This document shows positions 43,601 through 49,668 of a stretch of DNA of 64,000 nucleotides, in pieces (within the stretch, counting starts at the first letter, position 1; each line of letters begins with the position of its first letter). This DNA comes from Actinocorallia aurantiaca. Its GTDB lineage: Bacteria; Actinomycetota; Actinomycetes; Streptosporangiales; Streptosporangiaceae. The stretch is from the NCBI RefSeq assembly GCF_039533685.1, contig NZ_BAAATZ010000032.1, positions 124,001 to 188,000 of the forward strand, in the 5' to 3' direction. Under the pieces are notes generated by a model. It had not been told where the DNA came from. It was given only the letters and a program-made list of their open reading frames with translations, and did no database searches. Made by a program: the position numbers and the translations under genes.

Positions 43601-45868
43601 GGGCGTCCAGCCGGCGGCGTCTCGGGTCTCGAAGCGCGGCGCGAGCCGGACGTGGACGCGGCCGACGGGCGTGCCGTCGCCGAACGGGAAGGTGGTGCGC
43701 AGGGCCTCGTGCCGGTCGGAGAGCCGGTCGAGCGCCCGGTTCAGCACCGCGGCGTCGACCCGGCCGGTGATCCGCAGCGCCATCGCCAGCAGGTGGGCCG
43801 GGCTGTCGGGCACGAGGTGGTGCTGGAGCCAGAACGACGCCTGGCCGGGCGGGCACGGCAGGTCGAACGGCGGGACGCGGCCGGGGATCGGCAGGTCGGG
43901 CGCCTTCTGCACCTGGAGCGCTATCACCTCGACGAGGTCGCCGCCGGTCATGGCCAGCACCTCGTCGGCGGGGACCTCGACGCCGAGCCGGGCGGCGATG
44001 CGGTGCCGGAGCGTGATCGCGGCGATGGAGTCCAGACCGAGTTCGACGAGGGGCGCCTCGAGGTCGATCCGCCCGGGCCGTAGCCGGGCGAGGTCGGCCA
44101 GTTCCTCGCGCACCGCCTCGCCCGCCGCGATGATCCGTGCGACGGACCCGCTCGGCAGCGTCTCGCGGACGGGACGGCCGGGCCGGGCGGCGGGCGGTTC
44201 CGGTTCGGCGGGAAGGGCGTCGTCGGCGAGGATCTCCAGCGAACCGTCCAGGTAGGCGGCCTTGCAGGCGTGCCGCTGCACCTTGCCGCTGGAGGTCTTG
44301 CGCAGCGCGCCCGGCCGGATGACCGCCACCCGGTGGGGGCGCACCTCGTGCGCGGTGGTGACGGCCGCGGCGACGGCGCGGGCGAGCGCGGCCAGATCGC
44401 CGTCCCGGTCGCGCGGGCCGACCTCGGCGACGACGACGAGCTCCTCCGCGCCGTCCAGGGTGACCGGGAACGCCGCGCAGCCGCCGGGCCTGACCCGCGG
44501 GTCGGCGGTCTCGGCGGTGCGCTCGACGTCCTGCGGGTAGTGGTTGCGGCCCCGGACGATGACGAGGTCCTTGTGCCGTCCGGTGACGTACAGCTCGCCC
44601 TCGCCGAGGTAGCCGAGATCTCCGGTGCGCAGGAACGTCGCCGGGTCGGCCGGGTCGGCAAGGCGTGCCCGGAACAGCTCCTCGGAGACCTCCGGCCGGT
44701 TCCAGTAGCCCTGGCCGACGGCGGGCCCCGACACCCAGATCTCACCGGTCCCTCCCGGCTCGACCAGGGTCCGGGAGGCCGGGTCGACGATCTCCAGGCG
44801 GACGCCGGACGGCGTCGTGCCCGAGGAGACCCGGCCGTGCCCGTCGCGCAGGACGCCGCTGCCGACGCGCCGGGCCGAGGCGAGCAGCGTGGCCTCGGCG
44901 AGGCCGTAGCAGGGGGTCATCGCCGAGGCGCGGAAACCGGTGTCGGCGAACGCGCGGGAGAACCGCTCCAGGGTGTCGGCGCGGATCGGCTCGGCGCCGT
45001 TGAAGGCCAGCTCCCAGCTGGACAGGTCCAGGCCCGCGCGCTCCTCCGGGGTGATCCGGTCGACGCACAGGTCGAAGGCGAAGTTCGGGCCGCCGCTGGC
45101 GGTGGCGCGGGTGTCGCTGATCGTCCGCAGCCACCGCGCCGGGTCGCGCACGAACGACACCGGCGACATGAGCGTGGAGGTGCCTCCGCAGTACAGGACC
45201 TGGAGGATCGAGCCGATCAGGCCCATGTCGTGGTACATCGGCAGCCACGACACCGCGCGGGTGCGCTCGGAGGTGCCGAACATCTCCTGGATCATCGCGG
45301 AGTTGGCGAGCAGGTCGGCGTGGGTCAGCACGACCCCGCGCGGCCGGCCGGTGGAGCCGGAGGTGTACTGGAGGAACGCCACCGTGTCCGGGCCGGAGTC
45401 CGGCCGGGTCCAGGCGTCGGCCGACGCGGGGTCGAGCAGGTCGGTGGCGACCGGAACCCGGCCGCCGACCAGGGTGCCCTCCGGGAGCCGGTCCCGGATG
45501 TGGGCGGTGGTGAGAGCGCAGGCGGGCGTCGCGTCCTCCACGATCGCCAGGACCCGCTCGACCGACCGGTGCCGGCGGGTCGGCGGGTAGGCGGGCACGG
45601 CGATCGCGCCGGCGTAGAGGCAGCCGAAGAACGCCACGAGGTAGTCCAGGCCCGACGGGTACCAGAGCATCACGCGCTCACCCGCCAGGCCCTCGCGTTG
45701 CAGGTGCGCGGCGACCGTCCGGGCGCCCCGGTCGAACTCGGCGTTGGTCAGGCCGACGGCCTCGTCCTCGTCGTCGGCGAGGAAGGTGAAGGCGGTCGCG
45801 TCCGGTCTGCGCCGGGCCGCCTCCTCCAGTACCCCGATCCAGGTGTCCGCGCTCCGCATCGTCCTCAT
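40697..45868 (-). CDS. Lipo-initiating NRPS: FAAL, ACP, C, A, T
   Basis: 1723 residues. Residues 10-585 form a fatty-acyl-AMP ligase (FLQYTSGSTGRPRGVVLTH, SWLPMYHDMGLIG). An acyl carrier domain with LGLDSIAAIT (Ser about 614) follows, then a condensation domain (about 670-1110) whose core reads VDHLVTDLWS, keeping the second His and the Asp, then an A domain (VIFTSGSSGRPKGV) and a carrier with LGWHSLL (Ser about 1643). The hand-read code D-Y-W-N-V-G-M-V-V-K is close to the threonine code. This protein starts a chain by joining a fatty acid to the first amino acid. The start may be the second ATG, three codons later. Confidence 0.92.
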   Translation of the reverse strand: MRTMRSADTWIGVLEEAARRRPDATAFTFLADDEDEAVGLTNAEFDRGARTVAAHLQREGLAGERVMLWYPSGLDYLVAFFGCLYAGAIAVPAYPPTRRHRSVERVLAIVEDATPACALTTAHIRDRLPEGTLVGGRVPVATDLLDPASADAWTRPDSGPDTVAFLQYTSGSTGRPRGVVLTHADLLANSAMIQEMFGTSERTRAVSWLPMYHDMGLIGSILQVLYCGGTSTLMSPVSFVRDPARWLRTISDTRATASGGPNFAFDLCVDRITPEERAGLDLSSWELAFNGAEPIRADTLERFSRAFADTGFRASAMTPCYGLAEATLLASARRVGSGVLRDGHGRVSSGTTPSGVRLEIVDPASRTLVEPGGTGEIWVSGPAVGQGYWNRPEVSEELFRARLADPADPATFLRTGDLGYLGEGELYVTGRHKDLVIVRGRNHYPQDVERTAETADPRVRPGGCAAFPVTLDGAEELVVVAEVGPRDRDGDLAALARAVAAAVTTAHEVRPHRVAVIRPGALRKTSSGKVQRHACKAAYLDGSLEILADDALPAEPEPPAARPGRPVRETLPSGSVARIIAAGEAVREELADLARLRPGRIDLEAPLVELGLDSIAAITLRHRIAARLGVEVPADEVLAMTGGDLVEVIALQVQKAPDLPIPGRVPPFDLPCPPGQASFWLQHHLVPDSPAHLLAMALRITGRVDAAVLNRALDRLSDRHEALRTTFPFGDGTPVGRVHVRLAPRFETRDAAGWTPERLDAETAAFAHEPFDLEHGPLLRAALFSAGPEEHRLVLAVDHLVTDLWSLEVLLRELDALYPALLSGAEPDLPEPGAYSAHVDALAEPSPEEWRALEDRLAGAPTLLALPAARPATRLMRTAEIGFALGPGLSAGIRDLARTLGTTPYSVVMAAYQALLGQWSGQDDLLVGSPAHGRESAAHTGTVGLFVNVVALRAGLAAAPTAAALVTAAHAEGRAALAHAAVPFSRVVERLRPVRDPARSPLVQAVLAWQRPGGEHGEALAALALNRAGAAATVGGLAVETLALPSGGAQFDLVLTMAELADGLAGRLQYDADLFAEGPVRAAAEHLKALLSAIVADPSGRLADLPRMRPAAPVSVSGGTPDLPLSCVHERFAAQVTARPEAVALVCGEERVTYRELDERAERLAAGLRAAGAGPGDLVALSMPRSTGLVAAAIAVLKSGAAYLPLDPAHPGERRGMVLADAAPRYLLDETGLHVLDASERPPHPPFPEADLGRLAYVIFTSGSSGRPKGVPVGHEALANLFAATAPDFGFGPDDVWTLFHSFAFDYTVWEMWGCLVHGGTLVVVPEGSALPAEDFWGLLRRERVTVLNQTPAVFREMTLAAPGLLTGLPLRHLVFGGEKLEPSHLAAWRAHGDPGVALTNMYGLTETAVVATLGRIDDPAGEIPIGRPLRGSEITLLDAAGRPADEGEICVGGTPLARGYLGRPDLTAARFTPHPALPGRRVYRTGDLARWRPDGALDYLGRLDDQVQVRGLRIEPGEVTAALTGHPKITDAVVLPETGPDGAQRLVAFAVAREPFTAAELRAYLRARLPEPMVPAAFVPIEAVPVTVNGKVDRRALPSSRPDGGAAPVTATEHEIARLVAEMVALPSVGRDDDLFALGWHSLLMTRLASRIKDRFAVAVPLHALFTDPTVERIADLVDRAKDAGATAAPAIARADRSRYLVGAGAARLPEAVRRLDRRPQS

Positions 45869-45907
45869 GCCTCTCGTTCGGGTGGCTCTGCTGCGTGCCG
45901 CCGGCCG

Positions 45908-46996
45908 TCAGATCACGGCGCGGCCGTGCGGGCCGAACCTGCGGCCCTCGGTCTTGCGGAGGTCGGCCGTGACGTTGATCCGCCGCAGCCACCTGTCCGT
46001 GCCGTCGTACCGGGCCTTGAACGGGCGCCGGCCGTGCACCGCACGGAGGTTGTCGATGATGAGCATCTCGCCGGGCCCCAGGACGACGTCGCGGATGCGC
46101 TCGTCGAACTGGCCGATGACCTCGCCGAGGGAGTGCTCGGCCTGCGGGTCGCCGAGGTCGCGTTCCATGAAGGCCGGGTCGAGGCGGACGAACGGCGCCT
46201 GCGGGTCTCCGGACAGGATCGGCACCCGCACCGGGTCGCTGTTCATCCGCCGCACCCGCGCGAACGCCTCCTCGACGACCTCCGCGTCGTTGTCGTAGCC
46301 GGTGGTGTCGGCGTTGAACTCGGCGGTGTGCGACTCGTCGGGCTTGATGACGTACCGGTCCTGGAACAGCAGCTCCCGGGTCTCCGGCTTCAGCTCCAGG
46401 TCCTGGAGCGGGGCGAACATGGTCGGCACCCGGTCGTGGTTCCGCATCCCGAGCAGCATGATCCAGTCGGCGCGGTACGGGTGGAAGGCGTCCTCGTTGT
46501 GCCACTCCAGCAGCACGGTCGAGCTGGACCCGAGCTGGGAGTCCTCGTGCCCGTCCACGGGGAAGACGTCGAGGATCATGCGGCCGCGCTGCTGGGTGAG
46601 GTAGGAGAACGGGTCGCCGAGCAGCGAGCCGATCATCAGCAGCACGCAGCCGGCCCGGTCGACCTCCCGGCCGCGCGGCTCGTCGGTGTAGTCGGTCGGG
46701 GTCGGGCCCACGCCGCCCTCGTCGACGGGGAGGCCGGAGATCACGAAGCCGCCGTAGGGCCGGCCGGAGACGCGGAAGCCGGCGAGCACCGAGCGCAGCC
46801 GCTCGGGCAGCTCGTGCGCGCGCACCTCCAGCCGTTCCACCCGCAGCTCCAGCGGGGTGTCGGGATCCTCGTCGAGGACCTCGTCGACGAGGACGGCGAT
46901 CGCGGCGGCCTCCTCCTCGGTCAGCCGGATGCGGGGCGCGCCGTCATCGTCGTCCGGCGAAGAGGATGACAGGACGGCCGTTGTCATCTGACCCAC
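45908..46996 (-). CDS. Fe(II)/2-oxoglutarate amino-acid hydroxylase, VioC/AsnO-like
   Basis: 362 residues. The GTG at 46996 follows AAGGAGG with a six-base spacer, better than the ATG three codons later. The iron ligands are His166 and Glu168 in LLEWHNEDAFHP and a distal His in IIDNLRAVHGRRPF; the 2-oxoglutarate Arg lies in DRWLRRINV. The HNEDAFHP form groups it with clavaminate synthase-like enzymes such as VioC (arginine 3-hydroxylase) and AsnO (asparagine 3-hydroxylase). It would hydroxylate the beta carbon of a free amino acid for the NRPS. It lies 39 bp upstream of the FAAL-NRPS on the same strand. Confidence 0.87.
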   Translation of the reverse strand: MGQMTTAVLSSSSPDDDDGAPRIRLTEEEAAAIAVLVDEVLDEDPDTPLELRVERLEVRAHELPERLRSVLAGFRVSGRPYGGFVISGLPVDEGGVGPTPTDYTDEPRGREVDRAGCVLLMIGSLLGDPFSYLTQQRGRMILDVFPVDGHEDSQLGSSSTVLLEWHNEDAFHPYRADWIMLLGMRNHDRVPTMFAPLQDLELKPETRELLFQDRYVIKPDESHTAEFNADTTGYDNDAEVVEEAFARVRRMNSDPVRVPILSGDPQAPFVRLDPAFMERDLGDPQAEHSLGEVIGQFDERIRDVVLGPGEMLIIDNLRAVHGRRPFKARYDGTDRWLRRINVTADLRKTEGRRFGPHGRAVI

Positions 46997-47167
46997 TCGG
47001 TACCTCCTTGGTCACGGCGGCCACAAGCCCGCCTCTGGCGTCTGGATGGTCCAAGCCTGCGGCGGCCCGGGCCGGGGCGACAGTCGGGAACATCCCTGAC
47101 AGCAGCGGGCGCGCCCCGGGCGGCGGACCCGGCCTAGCCTCGGCCCCATCGGCTGGAAGGAGAGGTC

Positions 47168-47899
47168 ATGTCAGCGCTCATAGGAGCCCGCTTCAACGGG
47201 CCCGCGGCCAGCGCCAACGGCGGCTACGCGTGCGGTGTCTTCGCCGGGCTCGTCCAGGGCCCGGCCGCGGTCACGCTGCACGTCCCGCCGCCGCTCGGCG
47301 TGCCGCTGGAGGTGGAGCGAGGCGCGCGTCGCACACATGTGCTGCACTGCGGCGAACCGGTCGCGACGGTGGCCGCGGCGGCGGACCTCGGGCCGGTCGT
47401 GCCCGCGGTCGGCGCGCGTGCCGCCGAGGCCGCGCACGCGGGCTTCGCGGGTCGTGCGTTCCATCCGTTCCCCTCCTGTTTCGTGTGCGGTCTCGACCGC
47501 GCCGACGGGCTGAACCTGACGCCCGGCCCGGTGCCGGACGCGCCGGGCACGGTGGCGTGCGTGTGGCGGCCGGACTCGTCGGTCGCCGGGCCGGACGGCA
47601 TGGTCCGCCCGGAGGTGGTGTGGGCCGCCCTGGACTGTCCGGGCGGGTGGACGGGCGATCCCGCCCGGCAGGCGCGGGTGCTCGGCCGGATGGCCGCGCG
47701 GATCGGTGCGCGGCCGTCGGCCGGCGACGTCTGTGTGCTGGTCGCCCGGTCCGAGCCCGTGCGGGGCAGGACCGTGACGAGCCACACCGCGCTGTACCGG
47801 GACGGCGCGCTGCTGGCGTCGGCGACGGCGATCTGGATCGCCGTCCGCTCCGGCGACGTGCTGCCGGACGGTGCGGTCCCGGCTACGGCGCCAGCGTGA
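47168..47899 (+). CDS. Hotdog-fold protein with CFVCG motif, possible thioesterase
   Basis: 243 residues. AAGGAGAGG precedes the ATG. The middle has FHPFPSCFVCGLDRADGLNL, seen in a group of uncharacterised actinobacterial proteins that resemble PaaI-type hotdog thioesterases, followed by WAALDCPGGW and a second repeat with SHTALYRDGALLASATAIWI. Two hotdog-like halves are plausible. It could act on acyl chains of the lipopeptide starter or be unrelated. It stands alone on the plus strand between minus-strand genes of the cluster and overlaps the LuxR gene 3' end by 17 bp. Function uncertain. Confidence 0.6.
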   Translation: MSALIGARFNGPAASANGGYACGVFAGLVQGPAAVTLHVPPPLGVPLEVERGARRTHVLHCGEPVATVAAAADLGPVVPAVGARAAEAAHAGFAGRAFHPFPSCFVCGLDRADGLNLTPGPVPDAPGTVACVWRPDSSVAGPDGMVRPEVVWAALDCPGGWTGDPARQARVLGRMAARIGARPSAGDVCVLVARSEPVRGRTVTSHTALYRDGALLASATAIWIAVRSGDVLPDGAVPATAPA

Positions 47900-49142
47900 C
47901 CGGCGCCCCGGCCCGCCCGACGAGCAGGGCGATCTGGGTGCGCGAGCCGATGCCGAGCTTCTTGAAGATGCGGGCCAGGTAGGTCTCGACGGTCTTCGGG
48001 CTGAGGTCGAGGGCGGTGGCGATCTGCTGGTTGGTCCTGCCCTCCCCGACCAGGTCCGCGATCTGCATCTCGCGCCTGCTCAGGGTGTGCTGGACGCCGC
48101 CGGTCCGCGGCAGCCGCGGCACCGGCCGCTCGGCGGGCGCGACCCCGCCGGCGTCGATCCGGGCCGCGATCGCCTCGACGGTGGCCTCGCCGCCGAACAG
48201 CGNNNNNNNNNNNNNNNNNNNNNNNNNNNNNNNNNNNNNNNNNNNNGGCACGAGCCGGGAGGGCCCGCCGCCGAGCGCCTCTCCCGCGAGGGCGAGCGCG
48301 CGGCGGGCCCGGCGCGTCCAGATGTCGGGGAAGGGCGCGGCGAGCCCGAGCGCGCGCCGGGCGGACTCCGCCGCCTCGGCCGCCTCCCCCCGGGCGAGGC
48401 TGACCTGGCTGCTCAGGGTGAGCGCGGCGGCTCGCATGGGCCGGCTCGCGCACCGCTCGGCCTGCTCCTCCGCCTCGCCGGCGCACCGCGCGGCGTCCTC
48501 GACGTCTCCTTCGCTCAGCCGCACGCGGCCGAGCCCGACCGAGGCGAGCGGGCGCAGGAAGTGCTGCCCGGTGAGCTCGGCGACGGCCAGCAGCCGGACG
48601 AAGTGCCCGGCCGAGCGGTCGACCCGGCCGTGCAGGCGCTCGGCCTCGGCCAGCCAGTACAGCGCCTCCAGCCGGCCGGCGAGATCGTCGTCGGCGCAGG
48701 CGTCCAGCAGCGCCGCGGCGATCCGGACGGGGCCGAGCGCCTCGGTCCCGTCGTGCGCCTTGCGCACGATCCCCTGGAGCGCGAGGCTCTGGGCGCGCAC
48801 GACCGGGTCCTCGTGCCGTCCTGCGACGGCCAGGCGGAGGCCGAGCCCGGGGTCGACCCCGCCGGAGCTGAGCGCGGTGGCGCCCAGCTCCAGCGTGAGC
48901 CCCGCGGCCTCGTGCTCCAGGAGCGCGATGCCCTCCAGGAGCACGGCCCGCGACCGGGCGTACCGGCCGAGCAGGCGCGAGACCCGGCCGTACCACTCGA
49001 CGGTCTCGGCCAGCCGGTCGGCGGGCAGGTCCGGCTCGGCTCGCCGCATCACCGTCCACAGCAGCCGTCCGCTCTCCTCCAGGCGCCCGGCGACGGCCAG
49101 GGCCTTGCCGAGGTCGGCGAGTTCGGCCAGCAGCGCGGTCAT
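47883..49142 (-). CDS. LuxR-family regulator with TPR-like region, interrupted by gap
   Basis: About 419 codons including N. The N-terminal part is a helical TPR-like region (LLAELADLGKALAVAGRLEE). The C-terminal 65 residues are a LuxR HTH: LSRREMQIADLVGEGRTNQQ and LSPKTVETYLARIFKKLGI. Between them lies 44 N (48203-48246) and a 114-bp block identical to the NRPS at 61941-62054, which encodes FGGEATVEAIAARIDAGG, an NRPS carrier/linker sequence. This block is not expected in a regulator and the middle of the gene is doubtful. The ATG overlaps the MbtH stop (TGATG), so the two are co-translated. Probably the cluster-situated activator. Confidence 0.7.
   Translation of the reverse strand: MTALLAELADLGKALAVAGRLEESGRLLWTVMRRAEPDLPADRLAETVEWYGRVSRLLGRYARSRAVLLEGIALLEHEAAGLTLELGATALSSGGVDPGLGLRLAVAGRHEDPVVRAQSLALQGIVRKAHDGTEALGPVRIAAALLDACADDDLAGRLEALYWLAEAERLHGRVDRSAGHFVRLLAVAELTGQHFLRPLASVGLGRVRLSEGDVEDAARCAGEAEEQAERCASRPMRAAALTLSSQVSLARGEAAEAAESARRALGLAAPFPDIWTRRARRALALAGEALGGGPSRLVXXXXXXXXXXXXXXXXLFGGEATVEAIAARIDAGGVAPAERPVPRLPRTGGVQHTLSRREMQIADLVGEGRTNQQIATALDLSPKTVETYLARIFKKLGIGSRTQIALLVGRAGAPVTLAP
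48089..48202. repeat. 114-bp exact copy of NRPS sequence at a gap edge
   Basis: Identical to 61941-62054 over all 114 bases I compared. At the NRPS locus it encodes the end of a carrier domain and a linker; here it sits inside a LuxR regulator directly against the N run. Most simply an assembly artefact, a contig end extended into a repeated k-mer path, but a real gene-conversion scar cannot be excluded. Confidence 0.8.
48203..48246. other. 44-base assembly gap in LuxR gene
   Basis: A run of N that separates the sensor part from the NRPS-like block in the regulator gene. The true size is unknown. Confidence 0.95.
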
Positions 49143-49339
49143 CAGCGCATCGCCTCGCGGACGCTGCGCGGGCGCATGTCGGTCCAGTGCTCCTCGATGT
49201 AGCCGAGGCACTCGTCCTTGGTGCCGCGCACCCCGACCGACCGCCAGCCGGCCGGCACCTCCCGGCCCACCCGCCAGACCGAGTACTGCTCCTCGTCGTT
49301 CATCACCACGTCGTACTTCTCCATGCCGTGCTCATCCAT
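49142..49339 (-). CDS. MbtH-family protein
   Basis: 65 residues with the MbtH signature: NDEEQYSVWR, PAGWRSVG, CLGYIEEHWTDMRPRSVREA. MbtH proteins bind and activate NRPS adenylation domains, so this serves the NRPSs of the locus. GGAGGCAGG precedes the ATG at 49339. The usual W-P after the first tryptophan is W-R here. Its stop overlaps the ATG of the LuxR gene (TGATG), an unusual coupling of an enzyme chaperone with a regulator. Confidence 0.93.
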   Translation of the reverse strand: MDEHGMEKYDVVMNDEEQYSVWRVGREVPAGWRSVGVRGTKDECLGYIEEHWTDMRPRSVREAMR

Positions 49340-49445
49340 TTCCTGCCTCCGCGGGTTTCAGGCCATTCAGGAATTGCCACAAGTCTGCATATCGCCAGTG
49401 AATATGACCACTGATCAGCACATCTCTCAGATATGACATATTCAT
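49332..49445 (-). CDS. Possible 37-residue leader ORF before mbtH
   Basis: A short minus-strand frame, MNMSYLRDVLISGHIHWRYA then DLWQFLNGLKPAEAGNG, ends inside the start of the MbtH gene (its TGA overlaps MbtH codons 2-3). The region is less GC-rich than surrounding genes and the peptide contains two Trp and many bulky residues. The ribosome site is weak. It could be a coupled leader peptide or a chance frame in the divergent promoter region. Confidence 0.3.
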   Translation of the reverse strand: MNMSYLRDVLISGHIHWRYADLWQFLNGLKPAEAGNG

Positions 49446-49531
49446 GATCCGGCCGTGAATCGTGCCATGGTGTGGCGAACCGCCCGCGGCGCACACTGAA
49501 CCTGATCGATTCACACGAGAAAGGCAGCGTC

Positions 49532-49660
49532 ATGGACCACACCACGATTCCCGCCCCCGCTCGGGACGATCTCCGCATCGAGGACCTCGACCGCACCGCC
49601 GCCGGCTCCGCCCAGTTCACCTGGTGCATCGTCCAGGCCGACGCCACCGCGGCCGGATAG
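49532..49660 (+). CDS. Candidate TOMM/azole RiPP precursor peptide
   Basis: 42 residues: a leader (MDHTTIPAPARDDLRIEDLD) followed by RTAAGSAQFTWCIVQADATA and AG. GAAAGG lies before the ATG, eight bases upstream. The leader has the LRIEDLD-type acidic amphipathic segment used for recognition by TOMM leader-binding domains. The presumed core has one Cys, one Ser and two to three Thr as possible azoline residues. The cyclodehydratase gene starts nine bases after the stop and the dehydrogenase follows, the usual order precursor-cyclodehydratase-dehydrogenase. Small size and low Cys/Ser/Thr content are unusual. Assignment rests mainly on position. Confidence 0.65.
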   Translation: MDHTTIPAPARDDLRIEDLDRTAAGSAQFTWCIVQADATAAG

Positions 49661-49668
49661 GGCGCGCC

